Positions 43,972 to 54,100 of a stretch of 64,000 bases of DNA are shown one piece after another. Each line of letters begins with the position of its first letter. The first letter of the stretch is position 1. The notes beneath the pieces were generated by a model that saw nothing but the letters and a program-made list of their open reading frames with translations, was not told where the DNA came from and did not search any database. Made by a program: the position numbers and the translations under genes. The DNA is from Hygrocybe punicea. Its lineage: Eukaryota > Basidiomycota > Agaricomycetes > Agaricales > Hygrophoraceae. The DNA lies in assembly GCA_963556145.1 (NCBI GenBank), contig OY744463.1, forward strand, positions 6,944,001 through 7,008,000. The letters are read 5' to 3'.

Positions 43972-45298
43972 ACCTGTACCTCCAGTCTCTCCCTTGAGTC
44001 TGGCCAACTCCCCCCATCGCTTCATATCCGCAATGTAACAAAGGAGGGCGATTATGCAGTGGCAGGAGGCGGATTTGCCGTGAGCAGCTCATTTTTACAA
44101 AATAAAACGTCAATTCATATGGCCACAGGATATATGGAAAGGCCGAATGGCGAATGGGGAATTGGTGTGCTTGAAGGTCCTGCGACTTTATGGAGCGCCT
44201 GACAAAGGGAAAGTGCTCAAGGTGAGTATTAATGGGCTTGACAGCAAACTAGACAGAAATATTTTGCAGGGATTCTGCAAGGAAGCCATTTTGTGGCATT
44301 TGCTTCGCAATAATCACGTATTGCAGTTCTACGGCGTGTGTATGGATGGATTCGATGATTCATCAGTACTCTGCCTGGTTTCTCCCTTCATGGAAAATGG
44401 CAATATCATGGTCTATCTCAAATCAAACCCAAACTTCGATCGGCTTGGTGCTGTGAGTACATATTCCCTAGCATGGGCCAATAATGAACCACAATTGTAG
44501 ATTGCCGACATCTCCAAAGGACTACAATATCTCCATGAATTTTCTCCAAAAATTATCCACGGTGAAATAAAAGGCGTTAGTATGGCTAAACCCCTCGTAC
44601 TCGATGTACTGAACTGTTTGTAGGCAAATGTCCTCGTTAAACCTGATCGGACTTGTTGCCTGTGTGATTTCGGCCTGGTATCGGTAGCCGAGTCCCAGTA
44701 TATATATTCCCTTACTACACCAGGCGTAACGGGAACAGTGCGATGGATGGCACCAGAACTTCTGAATCCAGTGGCCTTTGACGAACAATACAAACGACCG
44801 ACTACCCACAGTGACGTATATGCCTTGGGATGCACCGTGTTAGAGGTGAATCTGATCTGGCTCTGGTTATGGTCTAATATGAATTCTTCCAAGATCTTGA
44901 CAGGAAAACCACCATTTTCCGAGCACACAAACGATGCGGCTGTAATGCTCGCCGTCATCACTGGCAAGCGGCCCAAGCGGCCGAAGGATGATGTCAAGTT
45001 TGGACAAGTCCTATCTGATAGTTATTGGCAACTACTGGAGAAGATGGGCTCATACCAACCCAAAGATCGGATTGACGCTAGAAAAGTATGCGAAGCGTTT
45101 TCTTCCGGCCGCATGGGTGCGCCGTGGCAATCGTCACTAAATTATTTCATGCGATCGATGACTTCTGTCTCATTGCAATCCTCACCAAAGCGATCAATGA
45201 CTTCTGCATCATCACTCACACTGGGATCAACATCGAACGTATTGCCGGATTTACCAGTATTTGTGAAGGTCCATGCCCGACGTATTGCAAGTAGATAG
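43972..45298 (+). pseudogene. Protein kinase, 5' end removed by the copia LTR; HRD aspartate replaced by glutamate
   Basis: Exons 43972-44079, 44129-44221, 44270-44452, 44501-44575, 44624-44845, 44894-45298, all in phase 0. The reading begins in frame at the LTR edge with no ATG. Signatures: LPPSLHIRNV, glycine loop AVAGGGFADIWKGR, beta-3 lysine ELVCLKVLRL, GLQYLH, catalytic loop IIHGEIKGANVLV, CDFGL, GTVRWMAPELL, SDVYALGCTVLEILTGKPPF, KDRIDARKVCEAF. The fold belongs to the Tyr-kinase-like group expanded in Agaricomycetes, in which the loop is usually HGDLKGAN; here Asp is Glu, so catalysis is doubtful. DFG and the beta-3 lysine remain. A ~60-residue Ser/Thr-rich tail follows. The missing N-terminus makes it a truncated gene; expression from the LTR is possible but lacks a start codon upstream of the glycine loop. 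Confidence 0.8.
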
Positions 45299-45437
45299 TT
45301 TTGTGCTGAATGCAAGAGTTGTCCACGTTTTCGATAGGACGTCAGTGACTCGAGCAGGACCTTCTGACAGAGTCCCTGAGCTTACCATCATCGGATTCTT
45401 CCATCGTCTTGCTTTTTTGGACATAAATATCACAGGC

Positions 45438-47784
45438 ATGGATAAGAAATCAACACAAGTCATTCCTACAGAGATTTCACCGTTACTCAACGTTATTCAA
45501 GAGAATGATGGTCGAAACGATGGAGAGACAGTCATGGCAATGTTTTGGGGAGAATTAAACGTGCTGGCGAGATTTACTCTACCTATTTTCGGGTGTGTTC
45601 ATCATGCGGTCTTCTCTTCAAACCCTCAATATATCTCGTATAGCACCCACCTACTTGAATACTCACTTGTGATAGCGTCCGTAGTTTCCATCGGGCATTT
45701 ATCAACTCAAGCCCTCGCCGCTGTCGCCCTTGGCTCCATGACAGGTATGTATGTACACAACACAAATGTCCATTGCGATCGATACTTGCATGTAGCGAGC
45801 GTCTCGGGCTTTAGCATCATCCAGGGATTCGTCAGTGCACTGGATACCGTACTTCCTCCCGTGTGGACAGGCTCCCAGCCCAATTTGGTCGGCCTTTGGT
45901 CCCAACGTATGAGTGCGTATTTCTTTCTTTTATTCTGACTTGGCTGAATTTTCATGTAATAGCTGTCGTGCTGACGGTCGTACTAATCGTACGTGTGAGC
46001 ATCATTCTTCCTCATTTCTGGATGTAATGCTTTGATTGCAGCCCACTGTTGTGGTTTGGATCAACGCGGAAGCTATACTTCTTTCCCTCAAGCAGGAGCC
46101 CGAAATAGCCAGGTTGGCTGCAGTCTACCTGAAATGGGTAACCTTGGGTCTGCCTGCGTATGCGAAATCCAATATACAACATTATCGTGTGGTACTAAAT
46201 CATATTATCTTAGATATGCTTTTAACTGTATTTCAAGGTTGTCTCAGTTTACCGTCTTGTCCATGGACACCGATTTATTGATGTTGTCAGACGCTATTTT
46301 CAATGTCAAGGTTTGATCTGTGATGCCAATTTATGGGTACCAGGGACCCATCACTTTACAGGCCTTTTTGCCATCCCAACACAAATTATCTTAATCGTCG
46401 CACCAATCAATGCATTCCTTAATTGGTTTCTCGGTCTGTCCCTTCCTCGCTGGCCTTCCCTGTGCTCACTTTCAATCTCTTTAGTATGGGGGCCAAGTCC
46501 CGTCGCTCTCGGGTTCATTGGGGCTCCAATTGCCACCGCAATCTCCTTCAACCTCGTCTCCCTGATTTCAATCATCTACGGTATCTTTATTCCTACAACG
46601 GCATGGCATCCGATTTCTCGACGGTGTCTCACCAACCTAGGCGTGTTGGTGAAGTTGGGGTTAAGTGGTGTTGGTAAATAATCTTTTCTTGTGGTGTTCT
46701 ACTGCTTTGTATGATATTGGTACTTTCCAGGACAAGTGGCCAGCGAATGGTGGTCATGGGAACTCGTCGCGTTGGCTGCAAGTCTGTGAGTATCGACACA
46801 TCAAATTAGATGTCTGCCTCATCGGGTCTGTGATTTGTTTAGGCTAGGGCCTGTTGCATTGGCTTCGCAGTCTATTCTCCTGGTCTTGGCATCAACGTCA
46901 TTCCAAGGCCCCTTTGCTCTTAGTGTTGCGACTTCCGTCAGGTCTGTATCTGTGTCCCATGAATATTGTCTTCGGCACAAGTGCACTGATTTTCATTATG
47001 TCATGTTCAGAGTGGGCAATCTGTTAGGCGAGAAAAAGGCAAAGCGTGCTGGTGTCTCTGCCTATACCAGCTTGGTCTTGGCTCTAGCCATCTCCGGCGT
47101 CTCAAGGTCAGTCTTACGAGAGGTAGTCAGTTGACTCTGATCATCTTATTTTAATCAAAGCATGCTCTTCCTTTTGTTTCGACAATCCTGGGCTTATATG
47201 TTTAATGATGATCCAAGTGAGTTCCTATACTCAGCTAGTATAGAGCCTAGTGGTCTTCACCCCGTGTAGGAGTCGTTTCATTAGTTTCATCCATCCTCCC
47301 TCTGGTTGCACTCTTCCAAGTCTTCGATGGTACTGCAGCGGTCGTAGGTGGTATCCTGCGGGCAATGGGAAAACAGGCGAGCTTATTATGTTACTGAAAT
47401 CCTGCATCAGCTGATTAGGTGCTCGACTCTAGTTCATCGGTGCCATGCTCAACATCAGGTATCGGGAATTCTTTTTTGTTCAAACATATTCATAAAGTTT
47501 ATTCTCAGTTCCTATTATATAATCGGTGAAGGTTAATGTCATCCAACTGTAAGCCAAACTAACAAAAATCCTGTTGCCTAGGGATTCCTTTAGGGATCTG
47601 GCTCGGTTTCAAGAAGGATTTCGGCTTGCACGGCATCTGGATTGGGCTCTCCGTCTCACTAATTTACTGTGCTGCGTGGGGCGTATACCTGTGCGTCCGA
47701 GCGGACTGGGAAAAGGAGGTTCGGAAGGTTGTTGATAGAATCGCCACCGATAACGTTGTGATGGATTCCGAGAGGCAGAATTAA
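45438..47784 (+). CDS. MATE-family multidrug/toxin extrusion transporter (Erc1-like)
   Basis: Starts MDKKSTQVIPTEISPLL and is spliced from 17 exons with short introns; each junction restores the family sequence, for example LPIFG|THLLEYSLVIASV, GSMTA|SVSGFSIIQGF, PAYAFNCISR|RYFQCQGLF, FLVWGPSPVALGFIGAP, GQVASEWWSWEL, FALSVATSVRVGNLLGEKKAKRAG, GTAAVVGGILRAMGKQ|FIGAMLNISSYYIIGIPLG, and the final IWIGLSVSLIYCAAWGVYL. The ~490-residue product would have 12 membrane segments in two MatE repeats and would export organic cations or toxins, driven by a cation gradient, at the plasma or vacuolar membrane. The intron at 47377-47432 uses a GC donor (GCGAGC). No frame breaks, so the gene looks functional. 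It begins 140 bases after the kinase stop on the same strand. Confidence 0.9.
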
Positions 47785-47895
47785 GTAGCTGGGGGTGTTT
47801 TACTTTCTATTCACACGACGAATGCTCAACATACTGTATAGTACTAGCAGACATGTTGCATAGTACAAGCCCTGCAAGTACAAAGGACTTGTACT
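47785..47895. other. Convergent spacer between MATE gene and GTPase remnant
   Basis: About 110 bases separating two genes that point at each other. No structured element seen. Confidence 0.4.
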
Positions 47896-48718
47896 TCAAG
47901 CTCGCGCTAACCTTTCCGCCAATGCAAGCGCCTCGTCATCCGACATCTCGCACCGTTTGACCAAATCTTTGACTGCCGCTGTCGGTTCCCGGTGGACTTC
48001 ACTATGTTCACTCTGGTGACACAACCAATCGGAGGTGTAGCTAGTAGTGATAACGTCACAGAACCATTCAATCTTCTCGACTTTCCGAGGTTCCTCGAGA
48101 TGACTAGCTCTGATCAACTTCTACAATTTCTGTTTCGATTCCTCGTACGCCTCACTCAACAAGTACTCCCTGGACTTTTTCTGCTTTCCCTTTGTCGCTG
48201 TGATGCATGCAACACCCATAGGATCCATTCCATAATGCTGGAACACACCCTTGTTCCTGAACCACCACTCGTCCATTGGGTCTTCCTGTTCGAGTCCTGT
48301 AATTGCAATGCACTTTTTTTTGGCAAAGGATTTTGTGGAACAATCTCCAGTTCTTGTGAGCGGCATCCTTGATCCTCGGACCTCTCATGCAGAAAATAAG
48401 GAGGCCAAGTCTGTCGTTCAAGCTGCAAATGAGATTGTAAAGCTGAAAAATAGCCTCCTGCTTCGGCATCTTGTCTGCCTCTCCCTCGTCGAGGCCTGCG
48501 GTATCGCATACTTTGTAGGGAGTTCCCATGACATCGATTCGGTATCGTGTATTGAGAAAGGTGCAACCTGCCGCTCCGGTTGCAAGCTCGCGTTCGGTGA
48601 TCATATTGATGATGGAGCTTTTCCCCGAACCAGTTTCTCCGACCAGAACGATATTGGATACCGGGGTTATCATGATGGCTGGTGTATTGGCTGCCGATAG
48701 TTGGTTTTGTATTGGCAT
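47896..48718 (-). pseudogene. AIG1/Toc34-like P-loop GTPase, broken
   Basis: From the ATG at 48718 (MPIQNQLSAANTP) it reads NIVLVGETGSGKSSIINMI (G1), YRIDVMGTPYKVCDTAGLDEG (G3), LGLLIFCMRGPRIKDAAHKN, FHKILCQKK. An A8 run at about 48308-48315 then shifts the frame; the next frame gives CIAITGLEQEDPMDEWWFRN. An in-frame TAG (KQKL*KLIRASHLEEP) precedes the last ~75 codons, which end ALALAERLARA. The G1, G3 and ITGLE (G4-like) elements fit the small GTPase family repeated in basidiomycetes. The A-run could be a sequencing error, but the additional stop makes a pseudogene likely. It is divergent from the Crinkler-like gene with 311 bases between starts. Confidence 0.7.
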
Positions 48719-49029
48719 AGTGAGGTGAGTAAGACATGCAACCTGTGAATTAATATCGGGCACCAGATGGGAGGGTGTTCGGAGGGAAGTGAAATGAGGT
48801 GGGTGGCACTCGGTTCGATGAATGGTGAAGTTTAACTACAGCTTGCACTTGTAATTTGCACGCGGAGGACCCACTGTACACACCTTGACAGGGTGTTGAT
48901 TGGGAGGTAAATAACCTTTTGCCCACTACGCTCAACATGTTTGGCTGACTCGCTGGATTTTGAACTGGGCTGTGACGACAAAATCGCTGACGGTTGATTT
49001 GCGCATCGTTGTTCTTCCACCACACGAAC
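48719..49029. promoter_or_regulatory. Shared upstream region of the GTPase remnant and the Crinkler-like gene
   Basis: 311 bases between two divergent ATGs. It must hold both promoters, but I see no clear TATA box or repeated site. Confidence 0.35.
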
Positions 49030-51025
49030 ATGAATCCGCGCAACATTCAAAGGCTAGGGAAGAAGGCTTCCAGGCAAGAATGGGAAGCTAGCATTTGGGC
49101 GGAAGCAGGCGAGACAGCCGATTGCAACTCCGAAACACTCAGTGACATTATGGCTGCATACCAGGAATCTGGACCAGACTTGGCCTCCGTCGTCGGCTCC
49201 CCTTTGCTCGGCGACTGGCATTCGAGCATGTTTCAGAAATGGAGCTCAAACCTTTTACCGGGTGACCACATACTCACTCTGTTGCATGACAAGTTTTGGG
49301 GCAAGAGCATGGTTGACGAGGAGAAAGAGTGGCGAAATACTCGACCGCCCATCCCCGCGATAGGAAGTGAGCTCGGAGACAAAGATGAGGATGGAGATGA
49401 GCGCATGGACGAAGGCAGTGATGAAACAATGCATGGGGACCAGAGAACGGACCTGGATGATGATATCATTCCGGGTTGCTACCTTCTTGACATTGGAATC
49501 AACGGTCTCGCTTTCTCAAAGATCTGGATCCGTGCTGAATACAAACGGGTGTATGACTTCGTCGAGGCTCACTACAAGAAACCTTCCGTTCCCCGCGGTC
49601 GGGCGCCAGCCGTTGTCGTGACGGGACAACCAGGCATTGGTGCGTTCTCATTAAGCCCCCTTTTAACCGCATATTGACAGAACGTCTTACGCGTAAAGGC
49701 AAGAGTGTCTGGATATATTATGCTTTACGCCGAAGGCTTGCTGAAGAGAAGCCGGTTATTTGGTTTCGAGAGCAGACCTGCTTTCTGTTTACTCAAGAAG
49801 GCGTTTACGAAGCTCCTCCAGGTTCTAAACCATCCTACTTCAAAACTTTCGTCTGGACCTTAGTTGATTCAGATGAAGCCAAGGACGGCGTTCCAATCAC
49901 CCTCGTTCCACATGGCACTCGTAATTTTGTGATATATACCACGTCTCCGCGCAAAGAACGATGGTCGCGTCTACACAAAACTGTTCGCCCCTTAACTGTT
50001 ATCATGAACCCATGGACCAGAGCGGAAATATTTGAAATGTGAGCTCACTCTTATTCCTGTGGATCCTGGCACTAACGCCTCGGAGGATATTCAGCGCAGG
50101 GGTGTTTCTACCTGAAAGCATCGGGCACACTCACATTAACAATGTATTTAACAAGCTAGGTCCGACGCCTCGCCTATGCCTCGACGTCTTGTCCAATCAG
50201 GGGAGACTTGACGAATACGAAAGGGATGTTCGGAAAGTAATCTCGAATGTCACGACAAGCCAACTCGAACAGCTGTTGAAAGATGCCACTTCTCTCAATA
50301 TGGACGCAGTATCTCATAAGATCTGCCTCGTCAGCCGAGAGAAGCGAGATGATGTCCACAGTCCAGCCGTTATCGCTCCCATAACCCCATTCATTCAGTC
50401 GAGACTTGCAAATCAGTTCCGCGACCTAGAACGAGGTGAAAAGCTACGCCTTTACAAATACTTCGCGAGGGTGCCTGAATCGAAGCAGGCGGCCGGCATT
50501 TTCTTCGAGGCAATAGCCCAGCCTGACTTTCAAGAGGAGATCAACCTCGAACTCATTCGAATGGTGAAGTTAGACAAAGCTCGAAAGGGGGCGTTGCCCC
50601 AGTGGTATTCAAGCCACGTACGCCTAACTAATCCAGCATTGGAAGCATCTCGTCAGCAGGCTTCGCAGCATGGTCTCAAGATTAACATCAAACCAGCCCG
50701 AACCGAGGAATTCACAGATGATGGGCCACCGCGTATTGAACCGAATGTCTATTACGTACCGGAAGCGAACAATCACGAAGCGTTGGACTCATTCATCTTC
50801 CTGAACGGTCTCCTCTTCATCTTTCAATTCACGGTTTGTCTGAAGCACGGAATGAAACAAGGACTTCTTAGCTTTTTCGAACAGTATACAGACCTCCCTC
50901 CGATATCGCATTGGCGCTTTGTGTTCATCATCGCACCTAATCTTGCCTTGACATGCCCGCAGCCTTGGCAGTTAAACCTTCGCGAGGTGCCCCTGTTCTC
51001 GGCTGTACATGATGTAAATGCATGA
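49030..51025 (+). CDS. Crinkler-like P-loop NTPase protein
   Basis: Exons 49030-49639, 49699-50038, 50095-51025 (introns of 59 and 56 bp) give 626 residues. N-terminal ~200: LASVVGSPLLGDWHSSMF and an acidic stretch, then the header-to-ATPase junction AVVVTGQPGIG|KSVWIYYALRRRL, a Walker A completed by the first splice. Further blocks: KPVIWFREQTCFLF, VIMNPWTRAEIFE|IAGVF, NKLGPTPRLCLDVL, and the C-terminal DSFIFLNGLLFIFQFT, SHWRFVFII, LFSAVHDVNA. Such proteins are abundant in Agaricomycetes and belong to the Crinkler (CRN) class: an N-terminal header, an NTPase, and a C-terminal domain that in many members resembles a restriction-nuclease fold. Whether this C-terminus is a nuclease cannot be told by eye. 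Frames and splice phases are intact. Confidence 0.82.
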
Positions 51026-51138
51026 TTTATACAGTCCAGTAAATATAATGTTCCAGCTTCTCCGATACATTCCTATGGGGGGCTTCCCTTATGGTGGACC
51101 ATTCTGGACAAAACCATGCATTCTCTAGAGTTCTCCAT

Positions 51139-51749
51139 TAGTGTTGCCGTCTAGTCGAGTTCACACCAATGTGACCCCGACTGGACTCGATGTGGATACA
51201 AACTCGATGTGACGAGCTGAGTTGAGCGAGCTGAGTAACAACTTGAGTTGAGCTTGCCGATTATGTAACATCCCTGCGCTCTATATGAAGAGCAGCTCCA
51301 AGCTCTGAATTTCGAGTACTTTCTATGGGACATTGTGTACTTTGGCCTCTACAACCTTTTTTTTCCTTCTTAGCTAAAACGCTTACTGTTCTTCGTAGCC
51401 AAAGCCAAAACGTGGAGTGAGTTGGTTGCATCCCACAATCACATGCACGAAAACTTACAGCTTCATTCAGAAACCATTTACGAACATTTTATGTCTCATG
51501 GAAATTATTGCATACCTATGGCTACATTACTGAGTTGCCTGCTTTACTTTATGGCCTGTCGTTCGTTTGGAGCCTTTCTTGAATAACCAGGTATTATTCT
51601 CCGCTTTTCTAAGTGATGATGCTATCGTGTGAACTGTGTAAACAATTGAACTCGAAGGCAACTCGAGCTCAACTCAAGACAACTTGAATTGACGAGTTGT
51701 GCTCAAGTTGTCAACTCAAACAAACTCGACTCAGCTCGCGGCAACACTA
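51139..51749. mobile_element. hAT-like MITE H8 (611 bp)
   Basis: Starts TAGTGTTGCCGTC and ends GCGGCAACACTA, TSD TTCTCCAT (51131-51138 and 51750-51757). Subterminal repeats are ACTCGA/AACTCGAG/GAGCTGAG units, a third motif type within the same TIR family. Sits about 100 bases after the Crinkler-like stop codon. No coding content. Confidence 0.9.
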
Positions 51750-51757
51750 TTCTCCAT

Positions 51758-52829
51758 CATAGTTAGTACATGTGTATAATACACCCTTACCCTAGCCTGA
51801 GGCACAACTTCAGTAAACACAAACTGTCCAATGCCCAATCCAATGGGAAGAAACCAGCATGAGGAAAAACAACATAAGCCATTCTCACAAAGCAAAAGCT
51901 TTTCATCTAATATACTACTGATAGTGAGCTCCATGCAGCTTTGAACAGTATCTACTATATTATAAGGTGCTAAGCATGAGACAAACGATTGATCTGATTG
52001 GACCATGTGTTGAGTATTGATTGCAACTGAGCAATCTGATTGGTCTGCGTCTAATTGTTCTGAGATTGCATAATCGAGTACGTGGCTTGCGTCAGTGTTA
52101 AGCTCAAAGGATCGAGCCCATCTCCATGCTGCGCATCCTTTTCTCTCTTCCTTCGGTCATGTAGTCGACTCACTGCTCTTTGTAAGTCGTTCTGGAAACA
52201 ACTTTCTGGCTCCAACGTGCTGGAAATGTCTCGATAAACATAATGGCTATATATCTCGACATCTGCTTCAATCCTTCCTTTCGCCCTTAATTTTTGGTTC
52301 ACCATCTAGGTGTGTAGCCTTCAAAGTTGCTCACATATGTGTTGGACTAACATAATCTTTAGCATCCCTTTGCAATCCCATCTGAAATGAATCCAGCCAC
52401 TTACATGGAAGGTGAGAGAGATGCTGCCTGCATACATATTTTAGTGCTCCCCTGTCTCTATTCCTCTTATTTCATCTTCAGTATCTCTTCACATGTCAAC
52501 CATGAATTGCAAGAACGGGTTCACGCAATTTCTCACAAGACCAGGGAGACAGATAGTTGCCAGGAGGAGTTGATGCATCAGGTACCTGCCATACATCCTG
52601 TCTTGGCCACCAACGCTGGCACCCATTTGCATATGCCATTGGCCGATAAACAGCATCCATCTCTTTTGGGGGAGCAGGTTTCCAATTGGCAGGTGCAGCA
52701 AAGGTTGTGCTGGTCCTTGGAGAGGGTAAGTATCCTCTGTCTCATGCGTGTGCCTTGATATTTGACGGTCTAGACAGATCAATCGACCATCAATGCCTGT
52801 TGCCCGACAAATGAATTTGATCCTACCAC
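51758..52829. other. Spacer without recognised gene
   Basis: A plus-strand frame at 52387-52758 and an opposite one at 52489-52782 overlap; neither shows a domain. It may be decayed transposon sequence. Confidence 0.3.
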
Positions 52830-53135
52830 CATGGCATGATGTTGGCTGTTACATTTTACAACTCCGCAACTCCAATTCCGACTCCATTGCCCACCATGAC
52901 AATTCCACTTTACCACACCTTCGTTCCCCTTTGCCTTTTGTCTTCTTTGGGACATTGTTGTTTATTCTTGTTCTTGTTCCCTTTTTATCTTTTCTTCTAG
53001 AACAATCCAGACTGACCATGGACATATCCCATGTGACCTTGCTGTACCCAAATAGTCTCCTTGCTGATGGACATCATCGCCATTGTCTTTTCCCTTGCCC
53101 TGACATATTGTTTACTTCATCCCACGACAAACCGA
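52830..53135 (+). repeat. Repeat R, copy 2, left part
   Basis: Matches the reverse complement of about 1380-1720 (for example CCACCATGACAATTC, TTTCTTCTAGAACAATCC, GACATATTG, ACTTCATCCCACGAC). Ends with CCGA, the target duplication of the gypsy element; the repeat resumes at 62939. Confidence 0.75.
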
Positions 53136-53930
53136 TGTAAAGGCGAGGTCGGGGTGGCTGCGGAATAATGATCCTAAGCCTGAGGGGTCAGCGTAGAAGT
53201 GACTAGGAATAGTCTAACAAGCTTCAGTAAGATAATAGGATATAAAAAGTAAGAAGCCGCTGAGTAAACTACTGAGATCTATGGAGACCGATCGAAGCCG
53301 ATGAGGCCGACGATGTCGGGTACGGCGGGTCGGGTGTCGGGTGACGAGTAACGTAGAGATAAAGGCGGTAGAACGACGGGGAGGGCGTCGAGGAATCCGA
53401 CGAGCAATGTGTGCGATGGAATTTACTGAGAGACTTAATTCTCAGAGAGAGGAAATGGGGGAACTGGTTTCTTATTCTGAGACGGCGCTTGGGCACCGTT
53501 TTTATACTACAAATTTGTGTACCTAGATTCGGACGAGAGTCCTTGGCCGATGAGAGGAGACAAAGGAGAATAAAAATGGGGAAGTAGGAAGAGCGTTGCG
53601 AGGCGACGATGACAGGGAAAATGGGTGGAAGATATAAAAAACCGTAAAAGATGCAATATACTTTACTATATCCCCATAAGGGAGACGCTAGGCGTGAATA
53701 AGGCAAGTCCGATGTCGGGATCCCAGTCCGATGAGATCTATCTTCGATATTTGAAGTTCCGTGAGTTTAGGAGATAGACCGTCCAGGTACGTGAGCGGCC
53801 GTGCTAGTCGGTATGCATCGGGTTGCGTCGGGTTGCGTCGGGTTCGAACGTAGATTGCTAGAGACGTCGGGTTCGAGCGGATTCGCTAGATATCGATGTT
53901 ACGGCCTCAGAGGGTCGAGGACCCTCTACA
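53136..53930 (-). repeat. Gypsy 3' LTR (795 bp)
   Basis: Minus strand starts TGTAGAGGGTCCTCGACCCTC (a 7-bp hairpin with a 3-base loop) and ends CCTTTACA. A TATA-like GTATAAAAACGG lies on the minus strand at about 53501-53512. Differs from the 5' LTR by CpG transitions only. Confidence 0.93.
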
Positions 53931-54002
53931 TCTCCTTGGGTCTTCTAATAGAGACCATCCGTGGTCGAGAATATGGGGTCTCCGAATGCGGGTCGCGAAT
54001 GT

Positions 54003-54100
54003 GGCCAATCACGTGAGCGGCCAAACAACGGCAAAGTAAAAAAAAGAAAAATTTTCTCGTTGTTGATCCGACCTTTCCTCTACACCATCACACGTTCACA
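54003..54100 (+). promoter_or_regulatory. Promoter region of the antisense accessory gene
   Basis: Between the 3' LTR and the ATG at 54101 stands CCAATCACGTGAG (54005-54017), a CCAAT box joined to the E-box-like palindrome TCACGTGA, then an A-rich stretch and a pyrimidine-rich leader. This would let the accessory gene be transcribed independently of the retroelement mRNA, from the other strand. Inferred from sequence only. Confidence 0.45.

Noticed and set aside
33071..43976. 5-bp target duplication ACCTG for copia
   Set aside because: Present after the 5' LTR but not at the matching position before 33071; the true left boundary is uncertain by a few bases.
43906..44079. Chimeric kinase start codon inside the copia LTR
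   Set aside because: The in-frame first codon is GTG, and an in-frame TAA lies at 43888-43890 just upstream; no ATG is available before the glycine loop.
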